Position numbers and translations under genes: made by a program. DNA of 64,000 nucleotides from Thermomucor indicae-seudaticae (taxonomy: Eukaryota; Mucoromycota; Mucoromycetes; Mucorales; Lichtheimiaceae). Position 1 is the stretch's first letter, and each line of letters opens with the position of its first letter. The stretch is taken from positions 1-64,000 of the forward strand of contig JSYX01000138.1 of the NCBI GenBank assembly GCA_000787465.1, in the 5' to 3' direction. The notes beneath the pieces were generated by a model. The model ran no database searches and was not told the DNA's origin. It saw only the letters and a program-made list of their open reading frames with translations. Below, in pieces: positions 21,939 to 33,274 of the stretch.

Positions 21939-22671
21939 TTACTGTACTTTGAATGTAGAGGATTCCACCTGGCATTCTTGGTAGTCTTCAATCAGTGAGA
22001 CACTATACATATTGGCATGTTTGTGTTAGTCAAGTCAATCCACTCCGCTTCCTCCTATCTTTTTTTTCCCCTTCGCAACGGCAGTAAAAAAAGAAACGCG
22101 CTAAAAAATCATACCGGAACCTGAATTCCTGAGGCAGGGTCGTAGCCAAGCGACTCAAGTCTTCCTGCAGCACCGTGATTCGACTCAGCTCCTCGTCTTT
22201 GTCGACATTGGGCCACACTTCCTTGATCAGCGTCTGCCCGTCTGATTGTTTTGATACCAGTATTTGTTGCAATTTAGCACTTTTAGCCTTATTGCCTGAA
22301 AAAAGAGTTCGCGTGTAAGTTATATGTTGGTTGCACGTAATCATAAAGAGAGTGGCGCCAAATGAATATTGTATATGAATGCTCGGCACCTTCTGTCAAC
22401 ATATCCTTCTTTACCTAGAATGAGATAGATTGTCTGCTCCTTTTCCCGGTTTATTATAGTGCCTGGTCTCGGGTATAAAATATCGATTTCTGCGCGCGCG
22501 CGAGTGAGGGACAAAGTTAAGTTTTTCTTTTCTGTTGTCTCTCTCATTTACAATACCTTTGCATTCCGATAATGCAGATGCTAACGGAATCACGCACATC
22601 GCCATTAATACCATCACAACAAAGAGGCCCTTTATTTTCAACATGTTGTCATTTCGGTTTGAACGCGCCAT
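21939..22671 (-). CDS. Small secreted/ER protein, 4 exons
   Basis: Exons 22557-22671, 22415-22489, 22115-22295 and 21939-22002 give 144 aa. A hydrophobic leader (MLKIKGLFVVMVLMAMCVIP) near the N-terminus is followed by ECKEIDILYPRPGTI, a strand QTIYLILG and a C-terminal FRVSLIEDYQECQVESSTF. The P-R-P-G-T-I start and alternating strands resemble the single beta-sandwich of Kre9/Knh-like proteins, as in the neighbouring gene, but similarity is weak. Two Met codons (22671 and the one starting MLKIK) are possible starts. Exact function unknown. Confidence 0.5.
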
Positions 22672-22833
22672 TGGAAATGAGAAAGAAATAAAGAGCTGAG
22701 GGGAAAAAGAGAGTATTCAAAATTTAGCAACAACTGGAGAGTCCGGTGGGCATAAAGAATATAAAGGCTTCTTTCGTATGACCAGGTATATCTAAAAATA
22801 ATAAAAGGCCAGAACGTACACGCGCAAATTATT

Positions 22834-23481
22834 TCAAGGTTCTTGGCCACCAAGACTTTGCGGTAATCCTGTTTGCAGGGCACGATTCAAGGCATTGGGA
22901 ACGTGGAGTTCATCGGCCGCCAGCTGGTGACCATCTCGTAAAACGTTGAGTGCCCGTATAACATCCGTCATGCTGTGCTGTTTCTGAAGCACAGCCACCC
23001 ACGCATTGTCCAGAAATTGGAAATATTCTTGAAACTCGCTTGTTTCCGTGTCATTTTTATACGCCAAGCAGTAATCGTAAAACTGGCTCGAAAGGCTCAA
23101 GAGGCGCTGGATGGCTTGCGGAGGTGAAAGGTTCAAGGAGGCTTCAATGACGACCGACAGATCTTGCCACAACTCCGGAAGTGATCCGTATCCGGATGGC
23201 TCCGATCTAATGGCAATGACTTAACACAGCGTTGCAAGTAGGAACTCATTGTAGTACCTCTTTCGAAATTTTCGCAGTATCTGTGTCGTCATTGTATCCA
23301 GTCGGTCGATTTCTTTTTGCTCTTCATAATAGGCTCTTTGACGTTGCCTTGTAGTCATAGTCGTCGTTGGTTTTTGGTCCTCTTCAACAAGAAAACCACC
23401 TTCCTCAGGTTGCATGATTCGTCGGCCGCTTTGTAACAGAACGAGAAAGAAAAGTACGCGAAATGCGAGGGAAAAATGCAT
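22834..23481 (-). CDS. Hypothetical secretory-pathway protein, 2 exons
   Basis: Exons 23258-23481 and 22834-23206 give 198 aa. The N-terminus (MHFSLAFRVLFFLVLLQSG) is a likely signal peptide or anchor. A charged segment (RQRQRAYYEEQKEIDRLD) precedes a helical region (ELWQDLSVVIEASLNLSPPQ, FQFLDNAWVAVLQKQHSM). I do not recognise the family. The helical repeat character and leader would be compatible with an ER co-chaperone, but that is speculation. Ends LPQSLGGQEP. Confidence 0.5.
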
Positions 23482-23537
23482 TTTGTTCTCCGATAATTCG
23501 TCATCCTTTCGTGGGTGTCATCTTTTCTGCGATCGAT

Positions 23538-24092
23538 GAGGTGTTCAGGATTCGAAAGCGAGAACAACAGTTCTTTTCAAAACGCGTTGGCTGTCGATTT
23601 GATTGCCAGGGCGAAAGCCGAACTGCAGGAGAGGAATATCGCGATTGCTGAGCAGTGCGGCTTGCCCTTGAGAAAGGTCGAATAGCTCTTCGTTGGAGCA
23701 TCGTGAATGACAAGGCTGCAGCGGATCGGGAAGTAGCTGGTATCTCCTCGCTACTTCCCGAAGACGAAAAGAATCGCTATCGAGCGATATGTGACCAGAA
23801 GAACCAACAAGGTCTTCTGGAAGGGTTCGTCAATGAAGATGGGGTGACTGAAGCGATAGTAGAAGATGCTTTAAAAAGGTTCACAAAGATCCAGGCTGGC
23901 TCCCTTACGATTCTGTAGTGCTGTTTAGAAAGATCGGCCACGGCGATATAGATGAAGAGCTGCAGGCAATTGATCATGAAACAATATGAAGAGTTTGGAT
24001 TGATATGACTGAAAGAAGTTCTTCCAATGAAGAACAGGCAAGGGACCGTTTAAATGAAATTGCGCGTAAAGACCGTATACACTAAATTTAGG
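23538..24092 (+). pseudogene. Broken gene of unknown family
   Basis: Coding-like sequence runs through three frames: LAVDLIARAKAELQERNIAI (frame 1), SIVNDKAAADREVAGISSLL and LLEGFVNEDGVTEAIVEDAL (frame 2), then HKDPGWLPYDSVVLFRKIGH (frame 3) with an internal TGA at about 23989. No splice signals explain the changes, so frameshifts are the simplest reading. Not related by motif to the mariner tail that follows. Family unknown. Confidence 0.45.
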
Positions 24093-24139
24093 ACGCTCGC
24101 TGTTAGCTAGCTTGACGGATAATGCGTATGAATGAGGCC

Positions 24140-24356
24140 ATTCAGACGATACTTTCGACTGTCTGCTCGAGAGCTTTAAGCAAATGCATTCGCCTATGGA
24201 AGATGACCAAACGAAGACCATACATTACAAGCAAGCAAGCTCTTGCCCAGGCATTGATTGGCCATCGAGCTGAGTATTTGGGAGAAGCTTGTAGCCAGCA
24301 TGCCCGATAGATATCGCGCTATGATTGCATCCCATGGAGGCTATACTCGTTATTAA
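24140..24356 (+). pseudogene. Second Tc1/mariner transposase relic (C-terminus)
   Basis: Ends with WEKLVASMPDRYRAMIASHG then GYTRY and a stop, matching the universal Tc1/mariner C-terminus (SMPRRxxAVIxAxGGxTKY). Upstream KQALAQALIGH is in another frame, showing a frameshift. Only the extreme C-terminus remains. Orientation is opposite to the relic at 427-720. Confidence 0.7.
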
Positions 24357-24451
24357 ACATTCCTATTTTTTGTTACATAATATGAAAGTATATGGTGGGC
24401 ACTTCTAATACTATGGGCGTTGAAAGTTGAGACCGTCTGGTTGGTTGGTTT

Positions 24452-25189
24452 TTACGGGTCAAAGAGAAACTCTAATTGTTTTTGTCGCTTCGGAGTTGAA
24501 GGACATCGTGCCTTAACTTTTTTACCCTTTCGCGTATGTACCTGTCTCTGTCTACTACCCACCCCGCGTATGGCGTTTTTGTAATGGTCTTTGGACTTAA
24601 GAGGATGATTACAAGTTGGGACTTTCAGAGTCAAGTAGATGAGAAAACCACAAAACCACACGAGGCAGGTACAGACAAGACGGATGAAGATTCTGGCGTA
24701 GAGCGAAAAATGGACTGGGAGGAAGCGCACAGAAAGCCACTCGTCTATACTCCTCAGGCTCATTAAAGCGTTGCTGCAGCCGAATGAAATACTCTTGAAG
24801 GACACAGTTGTTTCATCTTCACTATCGCATTCATTCTCTGCCGCGTCTTCGCTATCCTCAAACTCTTCCTCGGAAACGTCATCCCAGTCTTCAGGGACTC
24901 GTTCTTCTTTGTCAACAGCAGGATCAACGTCCTGAAGCAAATCGTTTATAGATACAAACTCATCCTCATTTACGGCATCACACTCTGCCAAGATTGCATC
25001 AATAGACTCTGCTGTTTCCTGTCTGTCATTTCTGTCATCTCCGTGATCCTCTGCAATTGCAGTTGCAGAGCTGATGGGCCTGCCAAACAAAAGAATTGTC
25101 TGCGATTTCGGCAGCTTGATTTGTTTCTTGTGTCGCCCAGCCCCATGTGCTGGCCTGTTCTTCTGTCCGTTTTCGGGCTCATGCGGCAT
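24452..25189 (-). CDS. Hypothetical single-pass membrane protein
   Basis: An uninterrupted 245-aa frame. The N-terminal half is hydrophilic with a basic start (GAGRHKKQIKLPKSQ) and a strongly acidic middle (EDWDDVSEEEFEDSEDAAEN). A hydrophobic segment near residues 165-195 (IFIRLVCTCLVWFCGFLIYL) could span a membrane, followed by a basic tail (KGKKVKARCPSTPKRQKQ). The family is not recognised. If the hydrophobic stretch were an unspliced intron the protein would be soluble, but no good splice pair was found. Divergently arranged with the mitochondrial carrier gene. Confidence 0.45.
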   Translation of the reverse strand: MPHEPENGQKNRPAHGAGRHKKQIKLPKSQTILLFGRPISSATAIAEDHGDDRNDRQETAESIDAILAECDAVNEDEFVSINDLLQDVDPAVDKEERVPEDWDDVSEEEFEDSEDAAENECDSEDETTVSFKSISFGCSNALMSLRSIDEWLSVRFLPVHFSLYARIFIRLVCTCLVWFCGFLIYLTLKVPTCNHPLKSKDHYKNAIRGVGSRQRQVHTRKGKKVKARCPSTPKRQKQLEFLFDP

Positions 25190-25364
25190 ATTGAGGCTTC
25201 ATGAGGATAAGCCACTTCCCATGCTGCTAAAACGCTAAAGACTCATATGATTGGACGAGGCGGGCCCATTAAGGTTTATCCCTGCCCACTATTGGACTTC
25301 TTTTCTTTTTTTAAAGCACTCCTTCCTTTTTGGCAGGCCCGTCATTTTATAGCCTGGGGCCAGC

Positions 25365-26810
25365 ATGTCAGCGGCGACGACAACGACGACTCAAAAGACA
25401 TTCAGCCCTCAGATAGACTCCACCAAGTCAATTACCACCTCTAAAATCGTCAACAAAGACTCTCGTTCCTATGTGCACTTTGTAGCGGGTGGGTGAGTAC
25501 GGTCATTGCGGTGACAAGTGTAAGCGGCGGGGCCAGGTACCAATATATATCTGTTAATGTTAGAGTGGGTGGTCTTGTCGGTGCTGTCTGTACTTCTCCG
25601 TTAGACGTAGTCAAGACCCGTCTACAGGTGTGAATTGAGTGAATCAGCATAGGCGTGCTTCTATGAATGTACAACTAACCTCAGTTATAGTCTACGTTTT
25701 ATCAACAAGCACTGGGACATGGTTCAGAACTGAAACGGTCGCGCTCTGTTTTGGGACACTTTGTGGATACTGGCAGGCTACTAGTGTAGGTTGAAAAGAA
25801 AGGAATCAAAAAGCTACATTATGTTGCTGAGACTTTCTTCCTTCTACTAGACGCATAAAGCAGGTGGAAGGATTTCGAGGCTACTTTAAAGGTCTTGGAC
25901 CTAATCTTGTTGGTGTAATTCCAGCCAGGTATGGTTTATGAAAAGAGAGACAGAGAAGATAAAGTTGCAGTTGCTCATGCATTTGACGCCAAACAGGTCC
26001 ATCAACTTTTTCACGTACGGTAATGGAAAGAAGCTATACACAGAACTGAACCATGGGAAAGAGACCCCCGCTGTGCATCTCATGTCAGCGGCAACAGCAG
26101 GTAAAATTATTTATATATCCTCTGATGAAGGTACAAATTGGCTAACGGAAAATATTATAGGCATCGTGACGTCGACTGCTACCAATCCTATATGGGTCAT
26201 CAAGACTAGACTGCAACTTCAGGGTAGTGGACCCCGTCGATATAAGAATAGTCTCGATTGCGCTTTGCATATCATCAAGGAAGAAGGTGTCCGAGGATTG
26301 TACAAGGGTATGAGTGCCTCTTATCTCGGTAAGTCAATCGTAATAGGGTGGCCACTGTCCCCGATCATCTCATTAATTCTTGTGAAATTACTAGGCGTTG
26401 CGGAAGGCACTATTCAATGGGTGATTTATGAGGATTTGAAGAAAAAGTGGGCAAGTCCAAAACAAGGCTTACTGCAGCAGCAAAACGGAACGACGACATT
26501 GGGTGGTAAAGACCTACAAGGATGGCTGGGCAACATTGGTGCAGCAGCAGTTGCGAAACTGGTGGCGGCATGTATCACTTATCCACACGAAGTGATTCGC
26601 ACTCGACTACGACAGCCGGCGGAGAACGGTGTATTAAAGTACACAGGCCTATGGCAATGCTTACGGCTGGTGGCTAAAGAAGAAGGTATTGCGGCTTTGT
26701 ATGGTGGCATGACGGCTCATTTGATGCGTGTCGTCCCCAACGCGGCAATCATGTTCTTTTGCTATGAAGCCATTTTGCATCGTTTTGGGAATGACCTAAG
26801 GTCGCATTAA
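25365..26810 (+). CDS. Rim2/SLC25A33-36-type mitochondrial carrier, 7 exons
   Basis: Exons 25365-25492, 25564-25627, 25691-25785, 25851-25928, 25997-26100, 26161-26328 and 26395-26810 give 350 aa. Three mitochondrial-carrier repeats are visible: HFVAGGVGGLVGAV with SPLDVVKTRLQ; TATNPIWVIKTRLQLQ; and TYPHEVIRTRLRQP. Each has the P-x-[DE/W]-x-x-[KR] signature and a following G-[LF]-[YF]-[KG]-G element (GYFKGLGPNLVGVIPAR, GLYKGMSASYLG, ALYGGMTAHLMR). NPIWVIKTR and INFFTYGNGKK are typical of the Rim2 pyrimidine-nucleotide group, which exchanges (deoxy)pyrimidine nucleotides across the inner mitochondrial membrane. Substrate is inferred from those features. Confidence 0.85.
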
Positions 26811-27178
26811 ATTAATACTGCCCATTCCGCCCCTTTCTCTGTCTCTACCTCTTTGCATTTGACACTGACTTCCTCTGTGTCTCTCTACCTGATCGTCGCC
26901 GTTCCTGATATCCCTCTCTCATAAAATTGCATTACTTTTTGTTATATTTTCCTTTATACATTTGGTATATCTTTGTTTTGTTGCAAATAAAAGCTGTGTA
27001 GCTATGTAAGTTCTTTTATTACATGACGAGCAACGCTTGATTTCTGTGCTGCGTGTTTGAATCAAGCAACTGAATGCTCTAGAAGTGGGACAAAATGCCC
27101 AAATTGGGAAGTCAAACCACAAGGAAGAGTCCCTGCTTGCTTCACCTCTCCATGTCACCCAGTACCACATCCCCAACG
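26811..27178. other. Intergenic region
   Basis: Contains the 3' flank of the carrier gene and the promoter of the SRA1-domain gene. C/T-rich just after the carrier stop. No coding sequence supported. Confidence 0.35.
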
Positions 27179-27863
27179 ATGCCAGCATCGGATTTTCGAA
27201 CGGCCGTGATTGAGAAACACTGGGTAATGGCCGCAATTAAGCGCATCTTTGTATTTCTGCACTAATCCATCATCGCGCGAAACGTACAAGAACGATCCCC
27301 CGGAAACGGTTTGTTCCTGCCAAAGTAATGAGCATTCGTTCAAAATCTCATTGATTCCGCATAAATGACAGATTTTCAATAAAGGCAACGAAGTTCACCA
27401 TGAGAGCAGTTGTGATGGCGACAGTAATATGGTAGAGTCGTTGACAACGATTATGGATCGGTGCCGCTCTACGTTTACGGTAAACGAAATTTTTAAAGCA
27501 ATGGCACGATATATCTCATGTCCTAAGTCGCCACCCGTTAGTCTGGACCGAATAAGCGGATTGTTGAAGATACGACACAACGAATTCAAGGGATGCTGAC
27601 TGAACTAGAAAACCGACAATTACCTCCACATATCATACACTCTTTGAGCATTCTTGTTCAAGGTATATATGAACTGGGGAGAATAAGACTCAGGTACAAC
27701 CCTCCGCTAACCCGGTACGTCAAAAGCTCTGGAGTTTAAAGATTGGACCAAAGCTCTCGAAGTGCATACAAAGCTGATGACTACCGAATATGAAAAATAT
27801 GGATCTTGGCTAGTGGGTCTTAAACGTGTTATTGATCTTTACAAGAAGACCTGTGATACATAG
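27179..27863 (+). CDS. SRA1/Sec31-type domain protein, 5 exons
   Basis: Exons 27179-27223, 27291-27324, 27385-27479, 27542-27662 and 27727-27863 give 143 aa beginning MPASDFRTAVIEKHWNDPPE. The WNDPP motif and the C-terminal helical bundle (EDTTQRIQGMLTELENRQLP, LEFKDWTKALEVHTKLMTT, WLVGLKRVIDLY) match the SRA1 protein domain that also ends Sec31. As a stand-alone short protein it corresponds to the SRAP (steroid receptor RNA activator protein) type rather than Sec31. In animals SRAP influences transcription and RNA processing; its fungal role is unknown. All exons sit in small frames, so the gene is easily missed, but every join keeps frame and motif. Confidence 0.75.
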
Positions 27864-27936
27864 CGATTGATCAAAAAAAGTGACTACGCTAAAAAAAGGT
27901 TTTTGTATACGCCATTTCTTTGTCTTTGTAATCGCC

Positions 27937-29620
27937 ATGCATACGTGTGCCTCTATTGAATGCGACAGGCCAGCCCACTTGCAATGTCCCACTTGTGTAA
28001 AGCAAAACATTTCCGAAGGCTCATACTTTTGCTCTCAAGATTGTTTTAAAAAGGCTTGGGTAGAGTACAGATCAGAGGATCTAGGAGAAGGGGAATGATT
28101 GAAATGGCTGATCTGATTTGGATTGTCTAGGGCATGCATAAATCATTGCACAAGTCCAATAAAGGTAACCATCAGAATATGTGCTTATTTTCTTCACCGA
28201 ACTTACAGAGTCGAGTCGCGACAGGAACCAAGTATGATCCGTTCTCGACTTTTGGCTATACAGGACCGCTCCGGCCAGTTTACCCGCTTTCGCCTCGAAG
28301 GACTGTACCTGACCACATTGAAAAGCCTGATTATGCTGAAACAGGTTTGTTAGAAATATATATCATGTGTTCTGGTATCGTGAAGTAATTCATCAAGGTC
28401 TCCAGGTATCCCAAAGTCCGAATTTACCGCGTCTCGTAACGCGATCAAGGTCTTGAGCCCTGAGGAAATTGAAGGTGTCCGAAAAGCATGCAAGGTAATA
28501 ACTTGCTGTCGATACTGCGCTCTAGATTGCGTTCAGTCATTTGGCGCAACTTTATTTGATATAGATTACACGGGAAGTCTTGGATATTGCAGCAGCAGCT
28601 GTTCGTGTTGGCATTACCACGGATGAAATCGGTTCGTAGAGAGAGAGATATGTTTCCTGGACAAGTTTTACTTACGCAGTGTATTCCATCCAGATCGGAT
28701 AGTCCACGAAGCTACCATTGAACGTGGAGCCTATCCTTCGCCACTCAATTACAACTATTTCCCAAAGTCATGTTGCACGTAAGTCGGCGTGGATTGTTGG
28801 TGCCTTCAGCATTGTATGCTTATCGATGATTTTTAGATCAATAAATGAAGGTGTGTGGTATTTATCGACACATTAAGCTATTATTATGGCGTTGGATTCT
28901 AAATTCTGCCTCCCAGTCATTTGCCATGGTATACCTGATCAACGTGAACTTCAGGATGGCGATATCATCAACATCGATATTTCATGTTTCTATAAGGGGT
29001 TCCATGGTGATGCGAATGAGACTTATATTGTAGGAAACGCTAGTCCCGTTGCCTGTAAACTTGTTCAATGTACACGAGAATGTCTGGAGAAAGCCATTGC
29101 GGCAGGTAAGAAAATGACCGATCTCTTGGAGAGATGGCTGTGTGATTGACAGCTTATGGAATAGTGAAGCCCGGTGCGCGATACAGAGACTTTGGTAAAA
29201 TCATCGAGGATCATGCCACCGCGAATGGGTTCTCGGTTGTGCGTACCTTTACTGGCCACGGAATTAATCAGTTGTTTCACTGCTCCCCTTATGTTCCTCA
29301 TTATGCCAGTAAAGTTTCATGTTCGACAACGGATTTGTGATGCTGGCAACTTATTCTGAATGCATCGTAGATAACAAGGCTATCGGTATCCTGAAACCGG
29401 GGCACGTATTTACTATCGAGCCAATGATATGTGAAGGTGACTATCAAGACATTTTGTGGTGAGTACTAGGGATCCGTGGTCGAATATATGTTTTATTGGC
29501 TAACTGCAGTAATCAATTAGGCCTGATGGCTGGACAGCCACGACAAAAGATGGTAAACTTTCTGCGCAGTTTGAGCATACTCTCCTTGTCACTGAAGACG
29601 GCGTCGAAATTCTTACTTGA
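27937..29620 (+). CDS. Methionine aminopeptidase type 1, 11 exons
   Basis: Exons 27937-28059, 28131-28164, 28225-28344, 28406-28494, 28565-28631, 28694-28778, 28837-28850, 28917-29105, 29153-29308, 29371-29458 and 29521-29620 give 354 aa. The N-terminus has the MetAP1 zinc-finger module ([29 protein letters not shown]) that docks on ribosomes. [18 protein letters not shown] and ETGIPKSE are family-typical. The five metal ligands are visible: Asp in IINIDISC, Asp in GDANETY, His in [10 protein letters not shown], Glu in TIEPMIC and Glu in QFEHTLL. The enzyme removes initiator Met co-translationally in the cytosol. Exon 7 is only 14 nt (ATCAATAAATGAAG). Confidence 0.95.
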
Positions 29621-31440
29621 TGTACAATAAGTATATGAATTGTCAAATGTTAGTCCAGTAAATGTTTATTTCTTTCTTTTATCATTGTCCAAGGCAATGA
29701 AACCTGCATGCCTTTCTACGTACAAAATCTGTAATTCTACGCAATTTTAGCTTAAAACAATTTTGCACCTGAAACGCAGGATTCTGTCTTTGTCACGCAA
29801 AATCATGAACGCAAAAGCTGACGAGAGTTGCACATTTCTTGCTATGCATTTTGTCACAACGTACACGTTTGAGTTGAATGATGAAAAATTCCACCAGGAG
29901 ATTGCACCTGGAGTTCGTTACAGCTAGCGTACTGTAAGACCTAACATACTACGTTGTATATAGCTTAATACGATTTATAAAGTTTAAGAAATAGTAACTC
30001 GGAGTAAGGTCTCAGTTGCAACCATAAAATTGTTTAGTGGCGTCATTTCAACCATGAAAGAAATCGCTGGCCCGCGAAAGATTATCATGCGCAGCTGCGG
30101 ACGTAGGGCAGCTACAGAACCAGAGAAGCCAAGTGAATCCATTCTTTGAACACTTCCAAGCTTGAGGAACTTTTCACACTAATACAACCTATTCTGTAGT
30201 ATATACAGTCCAGTCTTTTCGATCTGGACAGTTACACAATGTCCCCTTTTTGACACATCACAGGAGGTTTGAAATTTTCGCGTTAATAGAGACGCTGAAG
30301 ACAACGTATATTTGAAATTTATGTATCTATATAATTTATGAATCTGTTAGCACATATTGATTCAACATTTAGGCCTTCATTCATCTTGCGTCTCAGAAAG
30401 CTGTGAAGGTCTATGACTGCGATATAATGTATGCTTCGATGACGAAAAATAACGAGCGTAGTGGTCTACAGAAAAATATATCTTGATAGCCGTGAAAGCA
30501 TCATTTATTAGACCCATATAATAATCGAAGTTAAAAATATGTTCCACGGCATTCATCTTATCGCATTTTACATTTAATCTTCGAGGTTTAACGTGGTCCA
30601 GCTTTGTCATTTAGTACAGTACAATAAACGGTTTGTAATGCTAGCTATTCTAGAGGTCAGTCATGGAAGCCAACTTGGCTTTTTATTGATTTGCATTTTG
30701 ATGATCAAAGATGGAAAAAAGCAAAATGAGACCGATGAAACCAACAGAGAAAGAGTGAAATTCGTGATGATCAGGGAATTCCTGCCTAATTTCAGCCTTT
30801 TTATACTCTTTTGACGGACTAAATTATGATGGAAGTTAATATCGTGCGTTCTTCGATAGAAAAGAACAATGTAGTCACCAGTGCTTCGAACACCGCACGG
30901 CCAGCGCGCTGATGATGCAACAAAGCCAAAGGACAATAACGCGACACTTGTCCCGCATGACGAATCATCCAACCATGATAAAGGCGGGCTCGCATCTCCA
31001 CCCAACAGGATTGCAGAGTCAAGAGGATTCCAATGTTGACGGCGCAAAGATGTCCAGACAGGTTTTCCACCTTGGACATAGCGACAGGATATTCGCATGG
31101 AGCGATAAAGGTTGGAGTGCCTTCAGGAAAAGAAGAAAAAAGCAAGAAGAAGAACGCAAAGAAACTTCTGGTCCATTTTATACGACTGATGATGTTGCAT
31201 CAATTTTAATGCAACTTCATCTGTTTCGTGCCATGATGCTATTCTTGGCATAACTGGATCCTCACTTCCTATCGAAAATCTTTTGGTGCCGTTGGCTATG
31301 TAGCACCTGACCTGGTATTCGGTTTAGAAGTATATACAATAAGTCGAAAATGTTAGAGTAATCCTGCTAAAACGGGCATGTAGGCCCAATTTTTGCTCCA
31401 CTCAATAAAATAGAACGTTGCCGTTCCACATTTTCTCACA
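29621..31440. other. Gene-poor 1.8-kb interval
   Basis: AT-rich sequence after the MetAP1 stop. Minus-strand frames at 30377-30610 (EHIFNFDYYMGLINDAFTAI) and 30819-31145 look mildly protein-like but have no recognisable family or splice partners. It may be degraded transposon sequence, as a LINE follows directly. No RNA gene was recognised. Confidence 0.35.
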
Positions 31441-33110
31441 GAAGATGGTCAATTATGAGATAGTAAAGGCTGATATAGTCCGGCCTACAGGTAAACCAGA
31501 AAGTGCTCGGAATCACTCAGAGCGCTTTCCCTTTCCAGTTTGATATATCACCTGTTTCTTTCCTGGAAGACCATAGGTTAGTTGGCGACCTACGTATCAA
31601 TAGCCTTTTGTATGCCGATGATGTTATGCGCATTGGTACCTGGGAAACGCTACCTGTGCTTTCGCAAGCTTGCGAACGCCACAGTCTCGATCTTGGCTAT
31701 CGGTGGAATCCTGCCAAATGTGTCCTTCTTGCCCACTCTTCTCATACCCCTTCTCCGCGTCCAGCGATTGAGCTACACAGCACCCCTATCCCTGAAGACA
31801 AAACATTTCGGTACCTCGGCATCCCTTTCAACACGAACGGCTCCATCGATGCCTCGCAGCTCATGCAACGAAACGGCCGACAGGCCCTCCGAAGCATGCA
31901 TGCCCTCCGTTCATTGGGGCTCAGCCCAACCGGCTTCAACCGCTTGCTCGCCTCTAGACTATATAACAATTCATTCGTCCCCAACTCGAGTACGGCCTCG
32001 CTATACAGCGCTTCACAGTCAAACAACTGAAGATTCTGGAAGATGCCCAATCCAATTGCCTTTGCATCATCTATGGAGCCAATACCCACAGCTCTACGAC
32101 AGTCATGCGGCACCTCAGCAACCTCGCCCCCATGTCCACCCGAGTTGCAACACTACAGGCCAAGTTTCTTTGTCGCACAGCTAGCCTACCTCCTAATGCC
32201 CTACTTCACCAATTGATAGCACGACTACAACAGATACAAACCAGTCAATACAGACAGTTGAAGAGCACTCGGCTATGGACTCGATTGCTACAGCCACGAA
32301 TATCAGTAGACGACAAGACCCTGAAACCAGAAATACGAGCACTGCGCATGGATGACTTCCACGCCACACGCAACGGCAGCGGATCAACCCTTCTCCGTGC
32401 CTGCCGACCCACCCTTGGCGTTGATCCGGTCCTTTGGATCCCCATGACCCGCTACGAACGAAGTCGCTGTCTACGTTGGAGGCTTGGCTGGATGCCCAAT
32501 GGAAAACCCTGAAACTGCCGCCACTGCCAGACAGGTGCTCAGTTTAGTCGCCGACATGTGATACGCTGTCTCCAGGCCCACGCTCGACTCAGGGTACCCT
32601 TGGTTGTCCTCGATCCAATCTCCTTTTTCCTAAATAAGCTCCCAAAATCACCGCCTAAAAGCAAGAACGCACGCAATTACTGGAAGGCTATCTGGCCACG
32701 ACTTTGCGGACCTCCTCCTCATTATAGACCGCCTCTGCCGCCAAGAAGGCAATTTCCAACCAGACCCCCTCCCGCTAGACCTTCCCGCCAAACCAGCTTC
32801 CTTCTCTGGCTTGATCCGCTCCCTCCGCAGACTCAACAGCCAGTTCGCACCCTTTCTTCTTCTCAGACTTCATCATTTTCTCTGACCCCATAGATCTTTT
32901 ATCTCGTCTCTTTCTTTCTTTCTGTCCTTTGAATATCTTTCCCTTTACTTCCTGTGTGTCTAGACCCTACATTTTCTCTTCTCTTTCCTCACTTTCAGTT
33001 TTTCCTTTTGGTTACTGTTTTCTCTTACCACCACTTTTTTCCCTTCTCCCATGAAGGGTTTTTCATTCTCACTTCTTCTTCTAGACCGGGCTACAGTGGA
33101 TATGCGTAGA
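31441..33110 (+). mobile_element. 5'-truncated LINE (non-LTR retrotransposon)
   Basis: Starts within a reverse transcriptase domain, with the catalytic box LLYADDVMRIGTWETL, then GYRWNPAKCVLLAHSS and FRYLGIPFNTNGSIDASQL, as in fungal non-LTR elements. A one-base deletion near 31970 shifts the frame (FIRPQLEYGLAI continues in the next frame). A TGA near 32511 interrupts just before the zinc-knuckle-like end CRHCQTGAQFSRRHVIRC. The C-terminal stretch (LLLIIDRLCRQEGNFQPDPL) and a long pyrimidine-rich 3' tail follow. Loss of the 5' part (endonuclease) is the normal outcome of target-primed reverse transcription. The exact 5' end and 3' boundary are uncertain. Confidence 0.8.
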
Positions 33111-33274
33111 GCGACGCGCTCACAGCCATTGATAAATCTCTTCTTTCACCGGAAGACCATAGGTGCAGAAAAAGGCGATCGGATTGACTCATTTCCGTGA
33201 CTTGATTTAGAATCTGCATCACAAATATTCAAGATCATGTCAGTGGCAGTTTCTGGCTCTTTGTATAACCTCCC

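Noticed and set aside
30661..31253. Frames of 108-145 codons on both strands before the LINE
   Set aside because: Equal-length frames on opposite strands, no motif, and no splice structure; likely chance openness or old transposon debris.
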